DNA from: an uncultured Bacteroidales bacterium
GTDB taxonomy: Bacteria > Bacteroidota > Bacteroidia > Bacteroidales > CAIXZF01
DNA length: 64,000 nt
Direction of reading: 5' to 3'
Assembly: GCA_903923925.1 (NCBI GenBank)
Contig: CAIXZF010000061.1
Coordinates: 31,325-95,324, forward strand
Positions 18,382 through 27,614 of the stretch are shown here, piece after piece (the first letter of the stretch is position 1; the number at the start of each line of letters is the position of its first letter). A program made the translations under genes and the position numbers. The notes below the pieces were generated by a model. It ran no database searches, had not been told where the DNA came from, and saw only the letters and a list, made by a program, of their open reading frames with translations.

Positions 18382-19866
18382 ATGCTGAATCAGAAATTAC
18401 AGCAAAAACTACTACAGAAGCTATCGCCTCAGCAGATTCTATTAATGAAGCTGTTGCAGATTCCTACGATTTCACTCGATCAGCGCATAAAGCAGGAAAT
18501 TGAAGAAAATCCTGCTCTGGAAGATACTTCAGATCCTACGGACGAATCATGGGATGATGAGAAATCCGACTCCGAATTTGAGGAAGATGTAATTAAGGAA
18601 CACAGCCTTGATGACAAGCCTATCGAACAGGAGGAATTTAGATATGAAGATTATTTTGAAGAAGATGATATTCCTGCATATAAGCTTAAATCATCAAATA
18701 CAGGACCCGATGATCAGCGACCTGATATCCCTTTTGCCGAAACTACAAGCTTCAGTGATGCACTGATTTCGCAGCTCGGACTTCATAACCTTGATGAAAA
18801 AGAAATTCTGATTGGCCATATTATTATTGGCAACATCGACGACTCCGGCTATCTTCAACGTGAAATCAGTGCAATGGTCGACGACCTGATGTTCTCACAC
18901 AACATAAGCGCTACTGAAGATGAAATCAGGAAAGTACTTGCTGTTGTTCAGGAATTTGATCCGCCCGGAATTGGCGCCAGGAGCCTTCAGGAATGCCTCC
19001 TTATCCAGTTACGCCGGAAAGACAGCAGAAATGATGCGCTTGCGCTTGCAATTCAGATTGTAGACAAATATTTCGACGAATTCACAAAAAAGCACTTCGA
19101 TAAAATTATCAAACGCGCTCATGTAGAAGAATCAGACGTAAAAGCTGCCCTCGACATCATTCTGAAATTAAATCCCAAACCAGGAAATACAATAAGCGAA
19201 AGCTCAAGAGGAAGTCAGTATATTATTCCTGATTTTATTATTCATAGTGATGAGGGAGATATTGAATTAACGCTCAATTCAAAGAACACGCCTGAATTAA
19301 GAGTTAGCAGAACATATCAGGAAATGATGGAGGATTTTACAAACTCCAAAACAAAGTCAACCCAGCAAAAAGAGGCTCTTCAGTTTATCCGTCAGAAACT
19401 CGATTCTGCTAAATGGTTCATTGATGCCATAAAACAGCGTCAGAATACCTTGTATGTGACCATGAGTGCCATTATGGAATTTCAGCGGGAATATTTCCTT
19501 ACCGGTGATGAAACCAAGTTAAGACCGATGATTCTGAAAGATATCGCTGAGATCGTCAGTCTTGATATTTCAACAGTTTCCAGGGTTGCCAATAGCAAGT
19601 ACGTTCAAACTCCTTACGGGACCTTCCTGTTAAAGAGTTTTTTCTCAGAATCCCTGCAAAACGATAGTGGCGAAGAAGTTTCCACACGTGAAATCAAGAA
19701 GATTCTGAATGATTGCATTGATGCAGAAGTAAAGGATAAACCTTTAACTGACGAAGAATTAACCGATATCCTGAAAACAAAAGGATACAATATTGCCCGC
19801 CGAACTGTTGCCAAATACCGCGAACAGCTCAATATTCCAGTTGCCAGGTTACGTAAGGCTCTTTAA
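18382..19866 (+). CDS. rpoN: RNA polymerase sigma-54 factor RpoN
   Basis: A 494-residue alternative sigma factor. Region I is the N-terminal glutamine/leucine-rich activator-binding segment (LNQKLQQKLLQKLSPQQILLMKLLQIP). Acidic region II spans about residues 45-105. Region III includes the core-binding and helix-turn-helix parts and ends with the RpoN box ARRTVAKYRE. It directs transcription from -24/-12 promoters together with AAA+ activators, none of which is encoded here. I found no convincing sigma-54 promoter in front of the aromatic cluster that follows. Confidence 0.95.
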   Translation: MLNQKLQQKLLQKLSPQQILLMKLLQIPTISLDQRIKQEIEENPALEDTSDPTDESWDDEKSDSEFEEDVIKEHSLDDKPIEQEEFRYEDYFEEDDIPAYKLKSSNTGPDDQRPDIPFAETTSFSDALISQLGLHNLDEKEILIGHIIIGNIDDSGYLQREISAMVDDLMFSHNISATEDEIRKVLAVVQEFDPPGIGARSLQECLLIQLRRKDSRNDALALAIQIVDKYFDEFTKKHFDKIIKRAHVEESDVKAALDIILKLNPKPGNTISESSRGSQYIIPDFIIHSDEGDIELTLNSKNTPELRVSRTYQEMMEDFTNSKTKSTQQKEALQFIRQKLDSAKWFIDAIKQRQNTLYVTMSAIMEFQREYFLTGDETKLRPMILKDIAEIVSLDISTVSRVANSKYVQTPYGTFLLKSFFSESLQNDSGEEVSTREIKKILNDCIDAEVKDKPLTDEELTDILKTKGYNIARRTVAKYREQLNIPVARLRKAL

Positions 19867-19877
19867 ATCATTACAGA

Positions 19878-20489
19878 ATGGAAGAAAAATTCGCGAAAGG
19901 AATCTCAGTTGTTTTTCACCCCCTGATTATTCCAACATACGTGTATCTATTAATGTTGAATCAGGAATCTTTTTACGCATATCTCTTACCAGCAAAGGCC
20001 AAATGGCTAATTATCGGATTGGTTTTTATAACAACCTTCCTCCTTCCATTGCTTCTAAATTTGCTTTTATTAAACCGGGGAATAATAAAGTCCTTTATGA
20101 TGGAAACAAAGGAGGAACGTTTATTCCCTTTGTTGATAACCTCAATCTTTTTCTACCTCTGCGCTTACTTTATACATTCCTTCCAGCTCCCAAATCTGTT
20201 TTACCTTTTTTCGCTGGGTGCAACACTGGTAGCCATTTTTGTACTACTGATAAATTTCTGGATTAAAATCAGCATTCACATGGCAGCAATTGGTGGAGCT
20301 CTGGGAACCTTTCTGGGATTATCTTACAAATGGGAGGTTAATTTTATCATGATAATACTGGCTATTATCCTGTTAACCGGACTAGTAGGCTTCTCGAGAA
20401 TAAAACTCTCTGCACATAAGCAATTCGAAATTTATAGTGGTTTTTTGTTGGGATTTGGATTGATGTTCGGGCTTTACTTGGCTATTTGA
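19878..20489 (+). CDS. Integral membrane protein, PAP2-like
   Basis: A 203-residue protein with about six hydrophobic helices, 12 bp downstream of rpoN and likely co-transcribed. The C-terminal half carries SIHMAAIGGALG and SRIKLSAHKQFEIYSGFLLG. The spacing of Ser-His and Arg-His resembles the C-terminal motifs of PAP2-type lipid phosphatases, though the first PAP2 motif (KxxxxxxRP) is not clear; the nearest candidate is around METKEERLFP. It may be a diverged lipid phosphatase, or only share the fold. No experimental function is known to me. Confidence 0.6.
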   Translation: MEEKFAKGISVVFHPLIIPTYVYLLMLNQESFYAYLLPAKAKWLIIGLVFITTFLLPLLLNLLLLNRGIIKSFMMETKEERLFPLLITSIFFYLCAYFIHSFQLPNLFYLFSLGATLVAIFVLLINFWIKISIHMAAIGGALGTFLGLSYKWEVNFIMIILAIILLTGLVGFSRIKLSAHKQFEIYSGFLLGFGLMFGLYLAI

Positions 20490-20727
20490 CATCAGCAATC
20501 TGATTGTGATTTTATTTAGAATCATTCTTAATTGTATTTGCAGGTAATTGAAAACCATTTATTTACTTAAATGATGCATTTTGAGATGCAATTATATAGA
20601 TTAATCCATATAAATTTGGACTTCTCTAGTCAGAAATGATACTGTTTGGCTTTCATAATTGAATCTTGATGAAACTACAGTATCTTAATTAATATCTTAT
20701 TAATCAACAATTTAAACTGTATTCACA
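20490..20727 (+). promoter_or_regulatory. Leader/promoter region of the aromatic-degradation cluster
   Basis: This is the only long spacer in front of the 18-gene cluster. It contains TTTG (20615-20618), then 21 bp, then TACTGTTTG (20640-20648), a near match to the TTTG-N19-21-TAnnTTTG promoter with one extra base. Two direct-repeat pairs could be operator sites: GATGCA at 20573 and 20585 (12-bp spacing), and TATCTTAATTAA/TATCTTATTAAT in tandem at 20681-20704. None is a known operator; the call is tentative. Confidence 0.3.
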
Positions 20728-21915
20728 TTGGATACTCCAGATGTTATTATACGTAAATGCGAAGAATTGGCTTTTGACCTCAATTTTACAAGAGCAAAAG
20801 AATGGAAAGCACAGGATGCAAGCCGGGTTTTAGTTGGCAATATGCCAATTTATTTCCCGCGAGAACTGGTACATGCGGCTAATGGTTTGTGTGTAGGAAT
20901 TTTGGGAGGAGGCGATAAGAAATTGATTATTAAGGGTGATGCCTATTATCAGTCGTATATCTGCCATATGCCCAGAAGTATTGTAGAACTTGTGCTGGAC
21001 GGTCATTTTGAAGGATTCGATGGTTTTATCTTTCCTTCGATCTGCGATGTAATCCGAAACCTTTCGGGTATGTTTCAGCTCATGGGAAAAGGTACATTCG
21101 TGAAATATCTCGACTACCCGCAGAATTTTTCGGCATCAGTCAGTGAGGATTTCTACATCAATGAACTTCAATATGTTCTCGACCAGATTTATGCTATAAA
21201 TAAGGTTGAAGTAACTGCCGAACGCCTTAAGAATTCCATTCAGCTGTACAACAAAAACCGCAGCTTGATCACAGAATTGTACGACATCCGTCAGCAGTTT
21301 CCATGGAGGCTTACGGCAGCTGATGTCTACCATATTGTTCGTGCCGGCTATGTGATTCCTGTGGAAGAGCATAACGAAATACTTGAAGCAATGATTCAGC
21401 ATATCCAGGTTGACAGAGGGAAGCCGGTCGACAAAATAAAGGTTATGGTGATGGGCGCTTTTTGTGAGCAGCCCCCGGTTGGATTGATAAAAACCATTGA
21501 AATGGCCGGCTGCTATATTATTGAGGATGATTTTCTCCTGGGAGCACGATGGGTACAGGGAGATATTGAAACGACTTCCGGCAATCCTATGCACGATTTG
21601 TGTATGGCATATCTCGAAAAGAGTACTTTTTCATCATCAGTCTATGATGTAAATAATCCCAAAGAAAACCGTTTAATGGAGCTTATTAAAAAAAGGAAAG
21701 TCGATGGAATTATTTTCGCAGCTCCAAGTTTCTGTGATCCTGCCCTTCTCGATCACCCAATCCTTCAGAAAGCCTGCAACGATCACCACGTTCGGTTTAT
21801 AAGCTTCCTTTACAGCGAAAATACCGGGCAGTTCAAGGTAATTAAGGAACAGGTAGGCACATTCTCCGATTCCATTAAATTATGGGATGAGCCGGTAGTA
21901 ATTAATAATCTTTAG
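20728..21915 (+). CDS. bcrC: Benzoyl-CoA reductase (class I), subunit C
   Basis: A 395-residue subunit of the ATP-dependent benzoyl-CoA reductase, of the HgdB/BcrB/BcrC superfamily. Together with BcrB it forms the module that binds benzoyl-CoA and a [4Fe-4S] cluster, where the aromatic ring is reduced to cyclohexa-1,5-diene-1-carbonyl-CoA. Candidate cluster cysteines are C79 (SYICHMPRSI) and C106 (PSICDVIRNL). Length fits Thauera BcrC/Rhodopseudomonas BadD. The start is TTG; no in-frame ATG precedes it. Gene order bcrC-bcrB-bcrA-bcrD matches the Thauera operon. The neighbouring had, oah and dch genes make this a benzoyl-CoA reductase rather than a 2-hydroxyacyl-CoA dehydratase. Confidence 0.88.
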   Translation: MDTPDVIIRKCEELAFDLNFTRAKEWKAQDASRVLVGNMPIYFPRELVHAANGLCVGILGGGDKKLIIKGDAYYQSYICHMPRSIVELVLDGHFEGFDGFIFPSICDVIRNLSGMFQLMGKGTFVKYLDYPQNFSASVSEDFYINELQYVLDQIYAINKVEVTAERLKNSIQLYNKNRSLITELYDIRQQFPWRLTAADVYHIVRAGYVIPVEEHNEILEAMIQHIQVDRGKPVDKIKVMVMGAFCEQPPVGLIKTIEMAGCYIIEDDFLLGARWVQGDIETTSGNPMHDLCMAYLEKSTFSSSVYDVNNPKENRLMELIKKRKVDGIIFAAPSFCDPALLDHPILQKACNDHHVRFISFLYSENTGQFKVIKEQVGTFSDSIKLWDEPVVINNL

Positions 21916-21939
21916 TTTTTACTTTTTACCAATCATTAT

Positions 21940-23217
21940 ATGTCAACAGGAGTTGCCAAAGAAAAAAGTATGATCATCCAGAAAGAGATGATCGCACAGC
22001 TCTCAAAGGAGTTAAGTATGGCCAAAGATACCGGGAAAAAGGTTGTTTATACCTTTGTACCTGGTAATATTTCCGAGCTCATTCTTTCTTTTGATATGTT
22101 ACCCGTTTACCCTGAAATAAATGCATTGCAGTCGGGAATGCGGAAAAAATCGGAAGGATTTATACGTGGGGCTGAAAAGCATGGTCATTCTGAAGATGTG
22201 TGCACCTATGTGAAATGCGATGTTGGGATGATGCTGGCGGGCAATATCGGACCTAACGGAGAAACAGTACCTCCGCCTGACTTGTTGTTGCTGAGCTATA
22301 CCGGTTGCTTCACATTCATGAAATGGTTCGAAACGCTGGAACGCCTGTATCCTGGTGTTCCGGTTGCCTTACTTCATACTCCTTACCAGGAAGCCGGTCA
22401 TATTACGCCGGAAATGACCGCTTACATGGTCAAACAGCTTAAGGAAGAAGTAATCCCCAAGATGGAAAAGGTTTCAGGAAAAAAATACGATGAGGAGAAA
22501 TTAAAAATGCACCTTCGGAACTCATCAAAGGTAGAAGAGTCTATCATAAAAATATTCGACTCTACAAAAAACAGGCCTTCTCCAATTGATGCCTATTTCG
22601 CAGGTGTATACTACATTGGTCCTATTAACAATGGTTTCAGAGGTACCTCAGAAGCTGTGGATTACTATGATGAACTCTATAAAGAAATCATGGTAAGAGT
22701 TCAGAAAGGATTAGGTCCGATTACACCTGAAGGTGAAATTGAAGAAGAACGCTTCAGACTAGTTGTAGAGGGTCCGCCGAATTGGACACATTTCAGGGAA
22801 TTCTGGAAACTTTTCTACGACATGGGTGCTGTAATCGTAGCATCATCCTATACCAAAGTGGGCGGAGTTTATGATATGGGCTTCCGTGTGAATCCTGATA
22901 AGCCACTCGAAAGTCTTGCTGAATACTGTATGAACTGCTACACAAACCTTAACCTGAATCAGAGGGTTGATCTTCTTTCAAACTGCATCACCAAATTTCA
23001 TGCGGATGGTTTTCTGGTGAATTCAATTAAAAGCTGCAACTCATTTTCTGCAGGGCAATTGATGATTATGCAGCAACTCGAACGGAAACTGGAGATTCCT
23101 GTTGGCTTTATCGAGTCTGACCTCGTTGACCCAAGGTATTTTTCATACTCAAATATTAAAAACAGGCTGGAATCCTTTTTCCAAATGCTTGAACAAAGAA
23201 AATTAATGGTTAAATAA
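21940..23217 (+). CDS. bcrB: Benzoyl-CoA reductase (class I), subunit B
   Basis: A 425-residue partner of BcrC in the substrate-reducing module. It begins with a helical stretch, then VVYTFVPGNISELILSFDMLPVYPEI, the superfamily's first Rossmann-like strand. Candidate cluster ligands are C88 and C93 (SEDVCTYVKCDVG) and C123 (SYTGCFTFMKWF). The length fits BcrB/BadE (about 430). It lies 24 bp after bcrC and 15 bp before bcrA. Electrons arrive one at a time from BcrAD, driven by ATP hydrolysis; this mechanism is family knowledge, not visible here. Confidence 0.88.
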   Translation: MSTGVAKEKSMIIQKEMIAQLSKELSMAKDTGKKVVYTFVPGNISELILSFDMLPVYPEINALQSGMRKKSEGFIRGAEKHGHSEDVCTYVKCDVGMMLAGNIGPNGETVPPPDLLLLSYTGCFTFMKWFETLERLYPGVPVALLHTPYQEAGHITPEMTAYMVKQLKEEVIPKMEKVSGKKYDEEKLKMHLRNSSKVEESIIKIFDSTKNRPSPIDAYFAGVYYIGPINNGFRGTSEAVDYYDELYKEIMVRVQKGLGPITPEGEIEEERFRLVVEGPPNWTHFREFWKLFYDMGAVIVASSYTKVGGVYDMGFRVNPDKPLESLAEYCMNCYTNLNLNQRVDLLSNCITKFHADGFLVNSIKSCNSFSAGQLMIMQQLERKLEIPVGFIESDLVDPRYFSYSNIKNRLESFFQMLEQRKLMVK

Positions 23218-23232
23218 TTAGCAAGCAGGCGA

Positions 23233-24615
23233 ATGAAGAAATATTATTTAGGAATAGATCTGGGATCAACAACCTCAAAAGCCATCATAATTGATGATGA
23301 TGATAACATTATAGGAAGGGGAATCACCAATACCAGGGCAAACTATACTGTAGCCACAGAAATTGCAAGGCTTGAAGCCATTTACAACGCCAGGTTTTCT
23401 TTATTGAAGATGAAGTTGGGCGACGAAATAACAAGTAAGCCCGAGTACAACCGGTACATACAGGACCTTGAATCAGTGTTTCAGTACCTTCAGTTTAAAC
23501 GCAGGCTCGACAGGCTAAATGTACAATTTATTGATACAATCGAATCCAGCTTTCAGGATGAGAAAAAATTAGCAGTTTCTGGTTATATTGAGCATATAGT
23601 CAACACAATAGAGCCTGCCATTAAGGATGAATATATGAATTCAAACCTCGGTGGAAAGAATCAGTTTTTCAGAGATATTGTCAGCGAAAAATTCAATAAA
23701 GAACTTAATTTTATTGATAAAAACTACTTTGAGCCACTGATGATGGTTTACGACAAGAGCATAATCTCGGCAGAAAATGAGCTAACTGAGTACGACTTCA
23801 AAGAGCTTATTTTTCAGTCGATGGAACTGCTGAATGATAAATATGCCGGTCTTGAAAATACCTCTTCTGAGCATAGTAACGTTCAGTTCGACAATGAGTT
23901 GAATCTTTTAAAGGGAAATTACAAAGTTATTTACGATTCGCTGAAAGATCATATCAGTTTCGTTGCTAATATGGATATCCATATTACAAATATGGTTGGC
24001 ACAGGCTATGGCAGAGCCTTACTGCCATTCCCAGAAAAATCAATCCGTTCAGAAATCCTCTGCCATGCGTTTGGGGCACATGCGATATTCCCTAAAACTA
24101 AAACGGTACTCGATATTGGCGGTCAGGATACAAAAGCAATACAAGTTGACAGTCATGGACTGGTTACCAGTTTTCATATGAATGACCGTTGCGCTGCAGG
24201 ATGTGGAAGATATCTCGGTTATATAGCCGATGAATTCAACATTTCTCTTAACGAGCTTGGGCCGCTGGCAATGGAAGCTACCAATGAGGTAAATATTTGT
24301 TCAACCTGTACTGTATTTGCCGCAGCTGAGATCAGGGAATTAACCAATGTAGGGCAGAAACGAAGCGATATTCTTGCAGGGCTTCACAGAGCAATTGTGA
24401 TGCGTGCAATGTCCTTGCTGGCCAGATCTGGCGGTGTAAGGAACGAATTCACCTTTACCGGTGGAGTTGCAAGAAATCAGGCGGTATTAAAGTATGTTTC
24501 TGAACTTGTATATAAAAACTACGGTAACGATATCAAAATTAATATTCACACAGATTCTATTTTTATGGGAGCTCTCGGAGGCGCAATGTTTGCCAGGAGA
24601 AGTGCCGGTAATTAA
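23233..24615 (+). CDS. bcrA: Benzoyl-CoA reductase (class I), ATPase subunit A
   Basis: A 460-residue ASKHA-family ATPase subunit. The phosphate-1 loop is YLGIDLGSTTSKAIIID at the N-terminus and phosphate-2 is VLDIGGQDTKAIQV. The bridging [4Fe-4S] cluster cysteines lie in NDRCAAGCGRYLGYI and CSTCTVFAAAEI, and the adenosine motif is FTGGVARNQAV. A helical insertion of about 180 residues separates the N-terminal loop from GTGYGRALLPFPEKS. This long form is the Thauera/Rhodopseudomonas type (BcrA/BadF), unlike shorter HgdC-type activators. It pairs with BcrD to drive electrons into BcrBC at the cost of ATP. Confidence 0.9.
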   Translation: MKKYYLGIDLGSTTSKAIIIDDDDNIIGRGITNTRANYTVATEIARLEAIYNARFSLLKMKLGDEITSKPEYNRYIQDLESVFQYLQFKRRLDRLNVQFIDTIESSFQDEKKLAVSGYIEHIVNTIEPAIKDEYMNSNLGGKNQFFRDIVSEKFNKELNFIDKNYFEPLMMVYDKSIISAENELTEYDFKELIFQSMELLNDKYAGLENTSSEHSNVQFDNELNLLKGNYKVIYDSLKDHISFVANMDIHITNMVGTGYGRALLPFPEKSIRSEILCHAFGAHAIFPKTKTVLDIGGQDTKAIQVDSHGLVTSFHMNDRCAAGCGRYLGYIADEFNISLNELGPLAMEATNEVNICSTCTVFAAAEIRELTNVGQKRSDILAGLHRAIVMRAMSLLARSGGVRNEFTFTGGVARNQAVLKYVSELVYKNYGNDIKINIHTDSIFMGALGGAMFARRSAGN

Positions 24616-24645
24616 AGTGAATACAGTTTAACCAGGAGAAAATCA

Positions 24646-25476
24646 ATGAATCAGCATATTTATACACTCGGAGTAGATGTAGGCAGCAGCCTGATAAAAG
24701 TAGTTCTAATGGACTATTCAGATGAACCCGTCATTTTGGATAAAAGAACGGAAAAAATAAGGAAAAGGAATCCTGAAATGGTATCCGATTTGCTTATCGA
24801 CCAAATTCTCATTGACCACAATCTGACCTTCGCGGATATTGCCTACCTGGCATCGACTGGAGAAGGCGAAATGCTTGAACGTAAACTCGGGCACTTCTAC
24901 AGCATGACCACACATGCAAGAGGAGGCGTATTTCTTTGCCCCGGTTCGCTCACCGTAATCGATATGGGAGCTCTTTTTGTGAGGGCTATCAAAATAAATG
25001 AGGCAGGTAAGGTTCTGGATTACAAAATGACCGGACAATGCGCTTCAGGCTCCGGACAGTTCATCGAGAACATTTCACGTTATCTTGGGCTGTCAATTGA
25101 AGAAGTTGGAGCCACTTCATTAAAATCAAAAACTCCGGAAGTTCCCTCAGGAATCTGCTCTGTACTGGCCGAAACTGACGTTATTAATATGGTTTCCAGA
25201 GGCATATCAACACCCGACATTATTAAAGGAATTCATCTATCTATTGCCAATAAAATCATCAGGCTCCTCACCTCTCTCAAAGCAGAGTCGCCTGTAGTTC
25301 TTACCGGAGGAATGGCTATGAATAAGGGCATGATTCAGGCAGTTCAGGAACTTATTGAAGAAAGCAAATTAGGACTGGTAATCAAAGCTGATCCAGATTC
25401 CATTTTTGCCGGAGCAATAGGAGCTGCATTGTGGGGTGGATTCCGCTACTATAAATTAAATTCTACTAAAGATTAA
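24646..25476 (+). CDS. bcrD: Benzoyl-CoA reductase (class I), ATPase subunit D
   Basis: A 276-residue ASKHA ATPase, partner of BcrA. It shows LGVDVGSSLIKVVLMDY, VIDMGALFVRAIKI (where most relatives have DIGGQDTK), the cluster cysteine motifs GQCASGSGQFIENI and GICSVLAETDVI, and LTGGMAMNKGMI. The altered phosphate-2 motif fits BcrD/BadG rather than an activator of 2-hydroxyacyl-CoA dehydratase. Length fits Thauera BcrD (about 280). It is the fourth gene of the bcrCBAD block; the CoA synthetase gene follows after 26 bp. Confidence 0.88.
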   Translation: MNQHIYTLGVDVGSSLIKVVLMDYSDEPVILDKRTEKIRKRNPEMVSDLLIDQILIDHNLTFADIAYLASTGEGEMLERKLGHFYSMTTHARGGVFLCPGSLTVIDMGALFVRAIKINEAGKVLDYKMTGQCASGSGQFIENISRYLGLSIEEVGATSLKSKTPEVPSGICSVLAETDVINMVSRGISTPDIIKGIHLSIANKIIRLLTSLKAESPVVLTGGMAMNKGMIQAVQELIEESKLGLVIKADPDSIFAGAIGAALWGGFRYYKLNSTKD

Positions 25477-25502
25477 TCAGCTTAAAATCTCAGTTTAGCG
25501 TT

Positions 25503-27584
25503 ATGACCAATCCGCTGGATGCCTTATTTAAACCCAAAGCAGTAGCTCTTATCGGAGCTTCGCAGAAAGAATTATCGATAGGGAATGTAATCATTAAAAA
25601 CCTCTTGTTTTACAACTTCAATGGCCCCGTATACCCCATTAACCCCAAAGTTGAGGAGATCAGAGGACTAAAGGCCTATCCTTCTATTCTCGCAGTTCCG
25701 GGAGATGTTGACCTTGTTCATATTGTTATTCCTCCACCATTTGTTCCGGAAGAAGTTGAGAATTGTGGTAAGAAGGGGGTTAAAGCTATAATCGTAAATA
25801 CCGCTGGCTTTGCTGAAATGGGAGCTGAAGGGGAAGCCCTGCAGAATGATTTTCTTTCCAGAGCAAAGAAATACGGAATCCGGGTTGTTGGGCCTAATTG
25901 CCAGGGAATCATTAATAGCGACCCAAACTTTAAGGCCTATTGCAATTTTACTTTTACCTTTCCGGAGCCAGGCCATATTTCAGTTGTTGCTCAAAGTGGC
26001 GGTGTCGGAGCAGTAATTCTCCAGGCGTTTTATGATATGGGAATAGGCGTTGGGATGTATGCTTCTAATGGCAATGGCTCTGATGTTTCTATCCCGGAAA
26101 TCATGCGATATTATGGTGAGGATGATAATTGCCGGGTAGTTGTTCTTTATGTTGAAAGTCTTGATAACCCTAAGGAATTCATGGATGTTGCCCGTGAAGT
26201 ATCGAAGAAAAAACCTATTCTAGCGATAACAGCCGGACGTACAGATAAGGGTGCTGAGGCTTCCCGTTCACATATTGGCGGACTCGCCGGAAGCATTTCA
26301 ATGGAGCTGATTTTCAAAAAAACCGGGATATTAGGTTTCACGAATCAGCACGATTTATGCAATGCTGCTGTTGCCTTTTCGTATCAACCAATTCCCCAGG
26401 GAAACAGAGTAGGCATCATTACAAATACAGGAGGCCCTTCGGTAATTGCAATCGATGAACTTGTAAGTTGTGGTTTGGAGTTACCTCAGCTTTCTGAAAA
26501 AGCAGCTTCTCAATTAAAGGAAACAATGCTCGAATCTGCTTCCATCCATAATCCGCTTGATGTTGTTGCCACAGCTGGTCCGAACCACTTTAAAAGCGCA
26601 CTTGAAGTAATGCTCAATGAGCCACAATACGATAGTATTTATATCAATTTTGTTACTCCTCCTTTTGTTGATTGTGAAAGTGTTGCAAAAGAGATTGTGA
26701 GTGCTGCAGCTAAATCATCAAAACCGGTGGTTTGCAATTACATGACCGATAAACAAAAATGGCAGGGAACTTCTTCAATATTCAAAGCAGGCGAAATTCC
26801 ATGCTTCGATTTTGCAGAAACTGCCGCTCGTGCCTTATCCGACCTGGTACGTTATAAGCTGATGCGTTCCAAAAAAGCAGGAGAAATACGCGCATTTACC
26901 GATGTCAACAAGGAATCTGTTGCAGCAATTATAAGTCAGGCTAAAAGTCATAACCGGGAAGTACTATCAGCTCGTGAAGTATATAATATAATTAGTGCTT
27001 ATAACATTCCGGTGGCTCCCTGGAGCATTGCCTCAGATGTCACTCAGGCAATAAATTCTGCTGAATCACTGGGATTTCCGGTTGTAATTAAAGTTGACTC
27101 TGAAAAGTACATCCATAAAAGCGATGTTGATGGTGTTGCAGTAAATATTCGCGATGCCGCTGCTGTAAGAGAAGTTGTTGAGCGGATGCAGAGAACATTA
27201 GGTAATGATATTCAATTCTTTATCCAGCAGTTTCTGCCTCATCACAGGGAATTAATAATTGGAGCAAAGGCTGAAACGGGTGTTGGTCATCTTATAATGT
27301 TTGGTTTAGGTGGCATTTTTGTGGAAGTACTTAAAGACGTAGCCTTTACATTAAGTCCTGTAACAGACGCTGAAGCCTCAGAATTAATTGACTCAATTAA
27401 AGCAGTTGCTTTGCTCCATGGATTCCGTGGTGAAAAAGGCGTAAATACTGAACTTTTAATCGAAATAATACAACGAGTTTCTATGCTGGTTGTAGATTTT
27501 CCGGAAATCAGGGAGCTGGATATTAATCCGCTGTTTGCTTATAACGACACAATGTTCGCAGTTGATGCCAGAATTATTATTTAA
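25503..27584 (+). CDS. ADP-forming acyl-CoA synthetase (fused alpha-beta)
   Basis: A 693-residue enzyme of the acetyl-CoA synthetase (ADP-forming) family: acid + CoA + ATP in equilibrium with acyl-CoA + ADP + Pi. Residues 1-460 form the CoA-binding and ligase alpha part (AVALIGASQKELSIGNVI, PVYPINPK, VVGPNCQGIIN). H257 in ASRSHIGGLAGS is at the position of the phosphorylated His known from archaeal enzymes. Residues about 475-693 are the ATP-grasp beta part, with the second His (H538) in EKYIHKSDVDGV. In this cluster, which has no AMP-forming benzoate-CoA ligase, it may activate benzoate or 4-hydroxybenzoate, or run in reverse to make ATP. The substrate is inference. Confidence 0.87.
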   Translation: MTNPLDALFKPKAVALIGASQKELSIGNVIIKNLLFYNFNGPVYPINPKVEEIRGLKAYPSILAVPGDVDLVHIVIPPPFVPEEVENCGKKGVKAIIVNTAGFAEMGAEGEALQNDFLSRAKKYGIRVVGPNCQGIINSDPNFKAYCNFTFTFPEPGHISVVAQSGGVGAVILQAFYDMGIGVGMYASNGNGSDVSIPEIMRYYGEDDNCRVVVLYVESLDNPKEFMDVAREVSKKKPILAITAGRTDKGAEASRSHIGGLAGSISMELIFKKTGILGFTNQHDLCNAAVAFSYQPIPQGNRVGIITNTGGPSVIAIDELVSCGLELPQLSEKAASQLKETMLESASIHNPLDVVATAGPNHFKSALEVMLNEPQYDSIYINFVTPPFVDCESVAKEIVSAAAKSSKPVVCNYMTDKQKWQGTSSIFKAGEIPCFDFAETAARALSDLVRYKLMRSKKAGEIRAFTDVNKESVAAIISQAKSHNREVLSAREVYNIISAYNIPVAPWSIASDVTQAINSAESLGFPVVIKVDSEKYIHKSDVDGVAVNIRDAAAVREVVERMQRTLGNDIQFFIQQFLPHHRELIIGAKAETGVGHLIMFGLGGIFVEVLKDVAFTLSPVTDAEASELIDSIKAVALLHGFRGEKGVNTELLIEIIQRVSMLVVDFPEIRELDINPLFAYNDTMFAVDARIII

Positions 27585-27614
27585 CTGAAAAAAACTTTAA
27601 AAAGCACAAGAAAA

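Noticed and set aside
20645-20665. Sigma-54 promoter (TGGC...TTGA) before bcrC, tempting because rpoN is nearby
   Set aside because: The spacing between the GG and the downstream TTG is one base off and the C of the -12 GC is missing.
20728-25476. Reading bcrCBAD as 2-hydroxyglutaryl-CoA dehydratase for amino acid fermentation
   Set aside because: Four subunits with two different ATPases, the long BcrA insertion and adjacent dch, had and oah fit benzoyl-CoA reductase; dehydratases have one short activator.
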